Positions 5,331-13,124 of a DNA stretch of 19,592 bases are shown piece by piece; the first letter of the stretch is position 1; every line of letters starts with the position of its first letter. The notes beneath the pieces were generated by a model, which saw only the letters and a list, made by a program, of their open reading frames with translations, was not told the origin of the DNA and did not search any database. A program made the translations under genes and the position numbers. Source of the stretch: SVTX01 sp045660325 (GTDB lineage Bacteria; Bacillota; Clostridia; Oscillospirales; CAG-272); NCBI GenBank assembly GCA_045660325.1, contig JAZRDO010000002.1:1-19592 (forward strand), given 5' to 3'.

Positions 5331-7577
5331 TTATTTGGAATTTTTGTTTTTGTAGTAGTTCATAAGACAACCGTCGAGAAGTATCTGTCTTTCCTCGTCG
5401 GTAAGTCCTACGATATTAAGCTTGATATTGTGCTTCTCGCCGCCATTTGTAAGCACGACTGCGGGGAAGACGGTTTCTCCTGCCGCAATTTTTCTTCTTA
5501 CGCCTTCAACAAATACAAGATCGCCCTCGGTGTAATTGAAGGGTGTGTCCGCGTCAAGTGTAAAGGGAAGAATACCCCAGTTTATACAGTTGGAGCGGTA
5601 TCTCTTGGTAGCGAATTCGTAGCAAATATTACCGAATCCGCCGAGCACCTTCTGGCAGGATGCCGCCTGCTCACGCGCCGAGCCGTCGCCGGGCTTGTTT
5701 GCAAATACACAGGAGCCAAACTGTGTGCTATCTATAAGCTTTTCTGTATCTCCAAGAGCTGAGAGCGCGTCTGTGAGCTTCTTTGTGGGATTACCCTCGC
5801 GTCTTGCCGCTTCCTCTTGCGCTACCGCCTTTGCAAGCGGCACGTAACTCGGCGCGCGTCTTGAGAGTGTGAATTCCGACAGGCGCACGGGATTTGAGCG
5901 CAGAGACGAGGTCTCGCCCGAGGGGATAAGCTCGTCAGTTGTGGTTACGGGGTCGTGAATGACCGCGCAAAGCTCAAGCAGAATATTATCGGACAGCTCG
6001 TACTGTGCAGGCCAGCTTGTGATATTGGGGCCGAGGATAAGCTCTTCACAAGGATCGGGCTTTCCATAGCCGTAATAGATTCTCTTTTCGTATACGGATT
6101 TGTCAAATTCGTATTGGGGAGGTGTGAAATCATATTCAATATCGGTAGCGGGAGTGATTCTACCGCCGTTTGCCGCGCTCGCCGCGATTGATCTCGCGTC
6201 CATGAGCGCTACGCCCGAGATCTGTCCCTCGCCGGGCTTTGAGCCCTCGCGGTTGGGGAAGTTTCTCGTCGTATGACGGAGAGAAAGGCCGTTATTCTGG
6301 GGAACGTCGCCCGCACCAAAGCAGGGACCGCAGAACGAGGGCTTGATAACCACGCCCGATTCAAGAAGGGATGCGGTTACGCCCTTTCTTGTAAGGTCAA
6401 GAGAAACGGGAATGCTTGTGGGGTAAACCGACATGTTGAAATAGCTGTTACCGATGCTGCCATTCTTTAAAATTTCCGCCGCCTCGCAGATGGATTCAAA
6501 CATACCGCCCGAGCAGCCCGCTATTATACCCTGATCGGCTAAAACCGAGCCGTCGGGGAGAATCTTTGATAAAAGATCGAATTTGGAATTCGGGAACTTT
6601 TTCTTCGCTTCCGCTTCAACACCTGCGAGAATTTCATTTGCATTTGCATTAAATTCTTTGATCGTATAGGCATTTGAGGGGTGGAAGGGGAGCGCGATCA
6701 TGCATTCCTCGGTCGAAAGGTCAATCTCAATAAGAGAATCGTAGTATGCAACGCCTCGGGGAGAAAGCTTTTTATAATCCTCAGGTCTGCCGTGTGTTTT
6801 GTAATGTGCCTCAACCACCTCGTCGGTCTCCCAGATGGAAGAGAGACAGGTCGTCTCAGTTGTCATAACGTCGATGCCGTTACGGAAGTCAATGGAGAGG
6901 GTTTTTACACCCTCACCTACGAATTCAAGCACCTTGTTCTTGACGAATCCGTTCTTGAATGTCGCGCGGATAAGTGAGAGCGCAATATCGTGAGGGCCGA
7001 CACCGCGACGGGGCTTGCCCTTAAGATGCACGAGCACCACCTCGGGGGCCTTTATATCGTAAGTATCAAGCAGAAGCTGCTTTACAAGCTCGGGACCGCC
7101 CTCGCCGACGCCCATAGTGCCGAGCGCACCGTAGCGTGTGTGAGAGTCTGAGCCGAGGATCATCTTACCGCAAGCGGCAAGCTCCTCTCTTGCATAGGAG
7201 TGGATAACCGACTGATTTGCGGGAACGTAAATGCCGCCGTATTTTTTTGCCGCGGAAAGACCGAAGACGTGGTCGTCCTCGTTGATAGTTCCACCAACTG
7301 CGCAAAGACTGTTATGGCAGTTTGTAAGCGCATAAGGAATGGGGAATTTTTCAAGTCCGCCGATTCTTGCGGTCTGAATAATTCCTACGTACGTTATATC
7401 GTGAGACACCATAGCGTCAAACTTGATCTTGAGATTTTTATATTCGCCGCTTACGTTGTGCGCGGACAAAATTTGCGCTGTGATCGTGTTAAGACGCGCC
7501 TTTTCTATATCTACGTCGGACGAGAATGATATATCGCCATCGCAGTAAAAAATACCACCGTTATGTAATGTTATCAT
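5331..7577 (-). CDS. Aconitase-family hydratase (probable aconitate hydratase, YbhJ-like)
   Basis: The 748-residue protein has the aconitase domain order: SDSHTRYGALG (143-153), Cys355 (IIAGCSGG), Cys416/Cys419 (CGPC) as the three [4Fe-4S] ligands, RNFPNR (438-443) and a C-terminal swivel domain with GDGSAREQ (631-637). It is shorter than AcnA (about 890 residues) and departs from classic aconitase at two places: the first cysteine is in CSGG instead of CTNS, and SAREQ replaces SREH. It therefore belongs to the shorter aconitase-like group that includes E. coli YbhJ. Its place directly before isocitrate dehydrogenase argues that it works on citrate/isocitrate; that is inference. A very strong GGGAGGTG (7583-7590) lies 5 nt before the ATG. 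First gene of a four-gene operon. Confidence 0.88.
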   Translation of the reverse strand: MITLHNGGIFYCDGDISFSSDVDIEKARLNTITAQILSAHNVSGEYKNLKIKFDAMVSHDITYVGIIQTARIGGLEKFPIPYALTNCHNSLCAVGGTINEDDHVFGLSAAKKYGGIYVPANQSVIHSYAREELAACGKMILGSDSHTRYGALGTMGVGEGGPELVKQLLLDTYDIKAPEVVLVHLKGKPRRGVGPHDIALSLIRATFKNGFVKNKVLEFVGEGVKTLSIDFRNGIDVMTTETTCLSSIWETDEVVEAHYKTHGRPEDYKKLSPRGVAYYDSLIEIDLSTEECMIALPFHPSNAYTIKEFNANANEILAGVEAEAKKKFPNSKFDLLSKILPDGSVLADQGIIAGCSGGMFESICEAAEILKNGSIGNSYFNMSVYPTSIPVSLDLTRKGVTASLLESGVVIKPSFCGPCFGAGDVPQNNGLSLRHTTRNFPNREGSKPGEGQISGVALMDARSIAASAANGGRITPATDIEYDFTPPQYEFDKSVYEKRIYYGYGKPDPCEELILGPNITSWPAQYELSDNILLELCAVIHDPVTTTDELIPSGETSSLRSNPVRLSEFTLSRRAPSYVPLAKAVAQEEAARREGNPTKKLTDALSALGDTEKLIDSTQFGSCVFANKPGDGSAREQAASCQKVLGGFGNICYEFATKRYRSNCINWGILPFTLDADTPFNYTEGDLVFVEGVRRKIAAGETVFPAVVLTNGGEKHNIKLNIVGLTDEERQILLDGCLMNYYKNKNSK

Positions 7578-7619
7578 TGCTACACCTCCCGATTTGAGTA
7601 AAATAATATAATCAAAATA

Positions 7620-7648
7620 ATTATATCACTTTTCTTTTTATGAGTCAA
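7620..7648 (-). promoter_or_regulatory. Promoter of the aconitase-icd operon
   Basis: On the minus strand, -35 TTGACT (7648-7643) and -10 TATAAT (7625-7620) are 17 bp apart, with TGA directly before the -10 (TGATATAAT). Predicted start near 7613, giving a leader of about 36 nt. No operator palindrome was recognised. Confidence 0.88.
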
Positions 7649-7761
7649 GGCATCTTTTATATGATTGTTATAAATTTGCATATTTTTCGAGCGCGCCTGA
7701 ATTCTCCGTTTCTTTTTGCCCATAATACTTATAAGTGAAACAAAAATACGGGAGCCGTAAA
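7649..7761. other. Upstream region of the GT2 gene, promoter not resolved
   Basis: The glycosyltransferase gene must be transcribed from this 113-bp stretch or by read-through. CATAAT at 7721-7726 could be a -10, but the only -35-like word at the right distance (CTGAAT, 7697-7702, 18-bp spacing) is poor. The ribosome site GGGAG (7750-7754) lies 7 nt before ATG 7762 and decides the start over an in-frame GTG at 7735. Confidence 0.4.
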
Positions 7762-9051
7762 ATGATTGTAGAGAGACTTGTTTACGTTATTGCTTTTTTT
7801 AATCTGGTGGTCGGCGCGATATTCTTTTTGTGCTATCTGTACCAGTTCATATATGTAATTATTCCGTTTATAAAGAAGCCGAAGCCACATAAGAAAGAGA
7901 TAATTCACAATATTGCGGTGCTTATTTGCGCGAGAAACGAGGAGAGCGTTATAGGTCATCTTCTTGACTCTATTGATGCGCAAAATTATCCGCGCGAATT
8001 CTTGGGGGTGTTTATCGTAGCGGATAACTGCACCGATCGAACTGCTGAAATATCAAGGGAAAGGGGAGCTACTGTTTACGAGAGGAACGATACGGAAAAA
8101 ATCGGAAAGGGCTATGCTCTTGACTTTCTTTTGAAGAGTATTGATTCGGATCGCGGGCTTGAAAATATCGACGCGTTTATTCTTCTTGATGCTGATAATA
8201 TTCTCGATTCGGGTTACGTAAGGGCGATGAATCAAACCTATTGCGACGGCTACAACGTTACGACGAGCTATAGAAATTCCAAAAATTACGGCGACAATTG
8301 GCTTTCCGCCGCTTACGGGATCTGGTTTATGAGAGAAGCGCGCTTTTTGAATTATTCAAGATTTCTTTTAGGCACGAGCTGTGCGGTTTCGGGTACGGGC
8401 TTTTTGTTTTCAAGAGAGCTTATTGAAAAATTCGGCGGTTGGAAATACTTTTTGCTAACGGAGGATATTGAGTTTACCGTTGACTGTATTGTAGCGGGCG
8501 AAAAAATCGGTTATTGCAACGAGGCGGTGCTATATGACGAGCAGCCATATACCTTCTCACAGTCGTGGAGACAGCGGCTTCGTTGGTCAAAGGGATTTTT
8601 GCAGGTGTGGTCGAAATATGGAAATAAGCTTTGGCGGAGTATTTTTCGCGGAAGCTTTGGCGCGTTTGATATGACTATGACCGTTTGCCCCGCATATTTG
8701 ATCTCTCTTATGTCTATCATATTTGATCTTTTCGGCTTTATTATTTGCGCCGCCGTGGGGGAGGCGGAGTCGGGACGGCTACTTTTATATCTCATGATCG
8801 GCGCCATATTGCAGGCGTACGGACTGTTTTTCTTGATGGCGCTTCTGACTTTGATTTCCGAGTGGAAAAGCATACACTGTAAGCCGATAAAGAAAATACT
8901 GTATATTTTCGCCTTCCCGATCTTCCTTATATCGTATATGCCGATCGCTTTGGCGGCGATTTTTGCAAGAGTCGAGTGGAAGCCGATACACCACACCAGA
9001 AGCGTTAGCATGGAGGATATTGTAAAGAAGAAAAGAAATAAAAAAGAATAA
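7762..9051 (+). CDS. Membrane family 2 glycosyltransferase (processive BcsA/PgaC-like layout)
   Basis: This is a 429-residue integral membrane glycosyltransferase. A hydrophobic segment at about 7-36 precedes the cytoplasmic GT-A domain. The domain holds ICARNEE (55-61), ADNCTDRT (87-94), DAD (143-145, metal/nucleotide), GTGF (211-214), TED (233-235) and QRLRW (271-275). The last three are the acceptor and catalytic-base motifs of processive beta-glycosyltransferases such as cellulose, hyaluronan and poly-GlcNAc synthases. Three further membrane segments follow (about 305-333, 341-367, 379-402), then a basic tail. It probably builds or extends a surface polysaccharide or glycolipid. No PilZ domain and no neighbouring export, deacetylase or polymer genes are present, so the product cannot be named. 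ATG 7762 is chosen for its GGGAG site. Confidence 0.88.
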   Translation: MIVERLVYVIAFFNLVVGAIFFLCYLYQFIYVIIPFIKKPKPHKKEIIHNIAVLICARNEESVIGHLLDSIDAQNYPREFLGVFIVADNCTDRTAEISRERGATVYERNDTEKIGKGYALDFLLKSIDSDRGLENIDAFILLDADNILDSGYVRAMNQTYCDGYNVTTSYRNSKNYGDNWLSAAYGIWFMREARFLNYSRFLLGTSCAVSGTGFLFSRELIEKFGGWKYFLLTEDIEFTVDCIVAGEKIGYCNEAVLYDEQPYTFSQSWRQRLRWSKGFLQVWSKYGNKLWRSIFRGSFGAFDMTMTVCPAYLISLMSIIFDLFGFIICAAVGEAESGRLLLYLMIGAILQAYGLFFLMALLTLISEWKSIHCKPIKKILYIFAFPIFLISYMPIALAAIFARVEWKPIHHTRSVSMEDIVKKKRNKKE

Positions 9052-9052
9052 G

Positions 9053-9086
9053 AAAAAAGCCCTTCCGTTTAATCGAAAGGGCTTTT
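9053..9086. terminator. Bidirectional terminator between GT2 and asd
   Basis: AAAAGCCCTT (9055-9064) pairs with AAGGGCTTTT (9077-9086), plus CG/GC inside one mismatch and a 6-nt loop. Six As on the left give a U-run for asd (-), and TTTTATTATT serves the GT2 gene (+). Confidence 0.88.
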
Positions 9087-9090
9087 ATTA

Positions 9091-10164
9091 TTAGTTGAAA
9101 TATCCAAGTCTGTAAAGCAATTCCGCTATGAGAACAGCACCACCCGCTGCGCCGCGGAGTGTGTTGTGGGAAAGTCCTACGAACTTGTAGTCGTAAACAG
9201 TGTCTTCACGAAGACGGCCTGCGGTAACACCCATACCGCCGTAAATGTCGCGGTCGAGCTTTGCCTGAGGGCGATTTTCTTCTTCAAAATATGTTACGAA
9301 CTGTGCGGGAGCGGAGGGAAGCTCAAGCTCCTGGGGGAGTCCGCGGAAGTTTTTCCAGTCCTCAAGGATCTGTTCCTTTGTGGGCTTGTTTTCAAATTTT
9401 ACAAACACCGCCGCAGTATGACCGTCGGTTACGGGAACGCGTATGCACTGTGTTGTGATTACGGGCGCATCGCACTTTACGATCTCGCCATTCTCAACCT
9501 TACCCCAAACGCGAAGGGGCTCCTGCTCGCTCTTTTCTTCCTCGCCGCCGATGAAGGGGATGATGTTGTCGATCATCTCGGGCCATTCGTTGAAGGTCTT
9601 GCCTGATCCGGAAATTGCCTGGTAAGTGGTAGCTACAACCTCCTTGATTCCATACTTGCGGAGGGGTGTAAGCTCGGGAACGTACGCCTGAATAGAGCAG
9701 TTGGGCTTAACCGCGATAAAGCCGCGCTTTGTGCCAAGTCGCTCTCTCTGGGACTTTATAACCTCAAGATGCTCGGGGTTGATCTCGGGAATAACCATAG
9801 GAACGTCGGGAGTCCATCTGTGCGCGGAGTTGTTGGAAACTACGGGGATTTCTGCCTTCGCGTATGCTTCCTCAAGCGCCTTGATCTCGTCCTTCTTCAT
9901 ATTTACCGCGCAGAAAACGAATGCGCAGTCCTTCATCTCGTCGATGCTTTCGGCATCAATTACGATCATATCCTTATATTTTTCGGGCATCGGAGTGGAA
10001 AGCTTCCAACGACCGCCGAGTGCCTCGGCATAGGTCTTGCCTGCGCTGTTCTTGGACGCGGCAAGCTTGATAACTTCAAAATAAGGGTGGTTTTCGAGAA
10101 GCGTTAAAAATCTCTGTCCAACCATACCTGTGGCGCCAACGACGCCAACCTTCATTTTTTCCAT
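9091..10164 (-). CDS. asd: Aspartate-semialdehyde dehydrogenase, fungal/archaeal type
   Basis: Reduces aspartyl phosphate to aspartate semialdehyde with NADPH (EC 1.2.1.11), the branch point to lysine/diaminopimelate, threonine and methionine. The 357-residue protein has GATGMVGQ (10-17, NADP loop), catalytic Cys156 in KPNCSIQ and the His of VTDGHT (His249). Its size and the SIQ context place it in the long archaeal/fungal-type class (about 350-360 residues), unlike B. subtilis Asd. AGGAGGA (10169-10175) lies 4-5 nt before the ATG; a second in-frame ATG three codons later is possible but further from the site. It has its own promoter and ends at a shared terminator. No other lysine-pathway gene is nearby. 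Confidence 0.96.
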   Translation of the reverse strand: MEKMKVGVVGATGMVGQRFLTLLENHPYFEVIKLAASKNSAGKTYAEALGGRWKLSTPMPEKYKDMIVIDAESIDEMKDCAFVFCAVNMKKDEIKALEEAYAKAEIPVVSNNSAHRWTPDVPMVIPEINPEHLEVIKSQRERLGTKRGFIAVKPNCSIQAYVPELTPLRKYGIKEVVATTYQAISGSGKTFNEWPEMIDNIIPFIGGEEEKSEQEPLRVWGKVENGEIVKCDAPVITTQCIRVPVTDGHTAAVFVKFENKPTKEQILEDWKNFRGLPQELELPSAPAQFVTYFEEENRPQAKLDRDIYGGMGVTAGRLREDTVYDYKFVGLSHNTLRGAAGGAVLIAELLYRLGYFN

Positions 10165-10200
10165 AGGATCCTCCTATAAAAGAATTAAATATTAAAAAGA

Positions 10201-10229
10201 ATTATATCACAAATTTGCTTTGATTTCAA
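10201..10229 (-). promoter_or_regulatory. Promoter of asd
   Basis: Minus strand -35 TTGAAA (10229-10224), 17-bp spacer, TGATATAAT extended -10 (10209-10201). It lies between the M32 peptidase stop (10255) and asd. No terminator hairpin was seen between these two genes, so read-through from the peptidase gene may add to asd expression. Confidence 0.85.
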
Positions 10230-10254
10230 TACCTTTTTGCGAATTTTTGATACA

Positions 10255-11757
10255 TTAAAGATTGTAAATTCCGGAGTACTTTTCCTCAAGATACTTTACG
10301 TAGTACATAGGGTCGAATTCCTCGCCGAGTGCGTCTAAAAGCACCTTGTCGGAGCTCTTGGATGCGCCGAATTTCCAAATTCTTTCCTTGTTCCATTCGT
10401 TGATGGGAGCAAAGTTGCCGACCTTAAGACAAGCTTCTACGTCAACGGATTCCTTCATCTTAGAAAGAAGATGCGCGCCGTATGCGCTGCCGAGCGCATA
10501 AGAGGGGAAGTATCCGATACCGCCGCCCGACCAGTGGCTGTCCTGGAGGCAACCGCGCGTGTCGTCGGGAACGTCAACGCCGAGGTATTCACGGTAGAGC
10601 GCATTCCATTTTTGAGGAATATCCTTAACCTCAAGCTCACCTGAGATAACTGCCTTTTCGATTTCGTAGCGCACCATTACGTGGAGGCAATACGTAACCT
10701 CGTCGGCTTCGGTTCTTATAAGCGAGGGGGTTACGAGATTTATCGCGCGATAAATGTCCTCTGCGGTGTAGGAATCAAGCTTGGGAGCGAAGAATTCCTG
10801 CATTTTCGGGAAGATGTACTCGATAAAGGGGAGACTGCGGCCGAGAAGATTTTCGTAGAAACGGCTCTGGCTTTCGTGGATGCCCATAGACACGCCGCCG
10901 TCAAGATTTGTGTATGCGAATTCGTCTGCGGAATTCATATCGTAGAGCGCGTGGCCGCCCTCGTGGATAACGCTGAACATTGAGGACGCGAAGTTACCCT
11001 CGTCGTAATTTGTCGTAATGCGCACGTCACGGTGTGAGCCGAGGGACGTTGTGAAGGGATGCTCGGTTGTTCCAAGGCCGCATACACCGAGGTCAATGCC
11101 CATAGTTTCCATAAGGTAGAGGGAGAACTTATGCTGCTCCGCTTCGGAGAAGCTGCCGTAAAGACAGGAGTCGTCAACCTGATCTACATTTGATATTTTA
11201 TGAATGAGGGGGACTATATTGCTACGGAGAAGTGAGAAAAATTCATCACACTTATCCATTGTAAGTCCGCTCTCGTACTTATCGAGGCAGTAGTTGTAAG
11301 GGTGTATATCGGGAGCGCAGTAGGAGGCGAATTTCTTCTGGAACTCGAAGATCTCGGTAAGAATGGGGCAGAAGGAAGCAAAGTCGTTGTTTTCCTTAGC
11401 CGTGTGCCATACGTCGTCCGCGCGCACCATAAGCTCCTGATAGTAAACGTATTCCTCCATAGGAATTTTCTGCATTTCCTTTATGTCCTTCGCGGCAAGG
11501 TAAACGCTTCTTGCATCGTTTTCGGAGAGTTCGTCACTCGCGTCGGAAAGCGACATAATAAGCTCAACAATCTCGGGGGTGGTGCACATTTTGTAAACCT
11601 CTTCGCTCAAAATGGAAAGAGTATGAGCGCGGTTCTCCGCAGTTTTCTTGGGCGCGGTTGTTGCGCCGTCGTAGTAGAGCATACCCATTGCGTGATAGTA
11701 AGCGGAAAGCTTTGACTGGTGGGCGTAAAATAATTCTAATTTCTTTTGAGTTTCCAT
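10255..11757 (-). CDS. M32 family metallocarboxypeptidase
   Basis: The 500-residue zinc carboxypeptidase of the Taq/Pfu type (EC 3.4.17.19) removes C-terminal residues from peptides in the cytoplasm. All five family signatures are present in order: HPF (233-235), DVRIT (244-248), HEGGH (265-269, zinc ligands and catalytic Glu), HESQ (294-297, with Glu295 the third zinc ligand) and GCLQDSHW (402-409). The length is typical. An in-frame TTG at 11772 lies upstream, but the GAGGTG site (11763-11768) sits between it and ATG 11757, 5 nt before the latter, which fixes the start. It is divergent from recA and has its own promoter; no functional link to either neighbour is evident. Confidence 0.96.
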   Translation of the reverse strand: METQKKLELFYAHQSKLSAYYHAMGMLYYDGATTAPKKTAENRAHTLSILSEEVYKMCTTPEIVELIMSLSDASDELSENDARSVYLAAKDIKEMQKIPMEEYVYYQELMVRADDVWHTAKENNDFASFCPILTEIFEFQKKFASYCAPDIHPYNYCLDKYESGLTMDKCDEFFSLLRSNIVPLIHKISNVDQVDDSCLYGSFSEAEQHKFSLYLMETMGIDLGVCGLGTTEHPFTTSLGSHRDVRITTNYDEGNFASSMFSVIHEGGHALYDMNSADEFAYTNLDGGVSMGIHESQSRFYENLLGRSLPFIEYIFPKMQEFFAPKLDSYTAEDIYRAINLVTPSLIRTEADEVTYCLHVMVRYEIEKAVISGELEVKDIPQKWNALYREYLGVDVPDDTRGCLQDSHWSGGGIGYFPSYALGSAYGAHLLSKMKESVDVEACLKVGNFAPINEWNKERIWKFGASKSSDKVLLDALGEEFDPMYYVKYLEEKYSGIYNL

Positions 11758-11788
11758 AATAGCACCTCGCAATATAAATATTGATATA

Positions 11789-11817
11789 ATTATACCACCA
11801 AGCGTTCATTTTGTAAA
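11789..11817 (-). promoter_or_regulatory. Promoter of the M32 carboxypeptidase gene
   Basis: Minus strand -35 TTTACA (11817-11812), 17-bp spacer, and TGGTATAAT extended -10 (11797-11789). The leader is about 25 nt. Confidence 0.8.
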
Positions 11818-11940
11818 TAGCTTTGATGAAATCGGGGTGTTTAGTTCCGAAACCGAAAAATAAAAAGTATACTTTGCGCTTTTGAATGGCATAAAAATAT
11901 CTAAAATTCCAAAAAAGGAAAAATAATTTTACAAAACCTA

Positions 11941-11969
11941 TTGACAAATGCGATTTTTTGGAGTATAAT
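11941..11969 (+). promoter_or_regulatory. Consensus sigma-A promoter of recA-recX
   Basis: A perfect TTGACA (11941-11946), 17-bp spacer and TATAAT (11964-11969). The upstream 40 bp are A/T-rich with A-tracts (11911-11940), resembling an UP element. The leader of about 45 nt contains a weak hairpin, GGGAA (11990-11994) with TTCCC (12001-12005), just before the GGAG ribosome site (12011-12014). No GAAC-N4-GTTC LexA box was found on or near the promoter. Confidence 0.93.
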
Positions 11970-12020
11970 AGCCATGGAAAGAAACAAAAGGGAAGTATTT
12001 TTCCCGGAACGGAGTAAATT

Positions 12021-13124
12021 ATGGCAACAAAGAAGACAACAAAGGCTACTGAGACAGTTGAGCTTACAGATAAAAAAAGAGCCCTTAGCACCGCTATGGC
12101 ACAGATCGAGCGTTCGTTTGGCGCGGGCGCAATTATGAGACTTGGCGAGAATACCGATATGGAGGTACAGGCTGTATCCACAGGCTCTCTCTCTCTTGAT
12201 ATGGCACTTGGTATTGGCGGCGTTCCGAAGGGAAGAATTGTTGAAATTTTTGGCCCTGAATCCTCGGGTAAGACAACGGTTGCGCTTCACATTATCGCAG
12301 AGGTACAGAAGGCAGGCGGCGAGGCGGCATTCATCGACGCGGAGCACGCGCTTGATCCCGTTTACGCGAAGGCTCTCGGCGTTGATATAAACAATCTTCT
12401 CGTTTCCCAGCCCGACTGCGGCGAGGATGCGCTCTCTATTACTGAATCTCTCGCTCGCTCCGGCGCTATTGACGTTATCGTTATCGACTCCGTAGCAGCA
12501 CTCGTTCCCAAGCAGGAGATCGACGGCGATATGGGAGCTTCACAAATGGGCGTTCAGGCGAAGCTTATGTCTCAGGCTATGAGAAAGCTCAATGCCGTTA
12601 TCTCTAAGAATAACTGCGTAGTCGTATTTATCAACCAGCTCCGTGATAAGATCGGCGTGGTTTACGGCAACCCCGAAACAACAACGGGCGGTAAGGCGCT
12701 CAAGTTCTACGCGTCTGTAAGAATTGATATCCGTCGCACAGAGCAGCTTAAGAACGGCAGTGATATCGTCGGTAACAGAGTTAAGTGTAAGATAGTTAAA
12801 AATAAGGTAGCTCCCCCCTTCAGAGTTGCGGAATTCGATATTATGTACGGCAAGGGTATCTCCCGCGTGAGTGAGGTTATTGACTTTGCGGTTATGATGG
12901 ACATTATAAAGAAGAGCGGCTCCTGGTTCTCCTACGAGGGCGAGAGACTCGCGCAGGGTAAGGACAACGTGCGTAAGCTCTTTGAGGAAAATCCCGCGCT
13001 TTGCGCCGAGGTTGAGGCAAAGGTTCGCGCTATGAAGAGTAAGGGCGATATAGTAAACGAAGAGGAATTTGAGATTGACGATGAAGACGATTTTGACATC
13101 AGAACTCTCGAGGACAACGAGTGA
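12021..13124 (+). CDS. recA: Recombinase RecA
   Basis: The ATP-dependent DNA strand-exchange protein of homologous recombination, also the co-protease for LexA where an SOS system exists. The 367-residue protein has Walker A GPESSGKTT (78-86), FIDAEHALDP, Walker B VIVID (152-156), loop L1 at about 168-180 and the strongly conserved NPETTTGGKALKFYASVR (217-234). The C-terminal tail is highly acidic (about 346-367, with runs of E and D), as in other RecA proteins where it modulates DNA binding. L1 reads DGDMGASQMG, where many RecAs have GDSHVG/GDSHMG. GGAG lies 6 nt before the ATG. It overlaps recX by 44 bp. Confidence 0.99.
   Translation: MATKKTTKATETVELTDKKRALSTAMAQIERSFGAGAIMRLGENTDMEVQAVSTGSLSLDMALGIGGVPKGRIVEIFGPESSGKTTVALHIIAEVQKAGGEAAFIDAEHALDPVYAKALGVDINNLLVSQPDCGEDALSITESLARSGAIDVIVIDSVAALVPKQEIDGDMGASQMGVQAKLMSQAMRKLNAVISKNNCVVVFINQLRDKIGVVYGNPETTTGGKALKFYASVRIDIRRTEQLKNGSDIVGNRVKCKIVKNKVAPPFRVAEFDIMYGKGISRVSEVIDFAVMMDIIKKSGSWFSYEGERLAQGKDNVRKLFEENPALCAEVEAKVRAMKSKGDIVNEEEFEIDDEDDFDIRTLEDNE

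Larger units (their letters stand above)
1865..7577 (-). other. Four-gene operon: aconitase-like hydratase, icd, nucleotidyltransferase, cysteine desulfidase
   Basis: Four minus-strand genes are separated by 16, 29 and 7 bp, with no terminator or clear promoter inside. One strong promoter (7620-7648) lies upstream, and the shared terminator 1827-1862 is downstream. The first two genes form a metabolic pair; the last two have no obvious link to it. Confidence 0.8.

Noticed and set aside
7735..7761. GTG 7735 as start of the GT2 gene
   Set aside because: The good GGGAG site lies downstream of it and 7 nt before ATG 7762, where a normal membrane-segment N-terminus begins.
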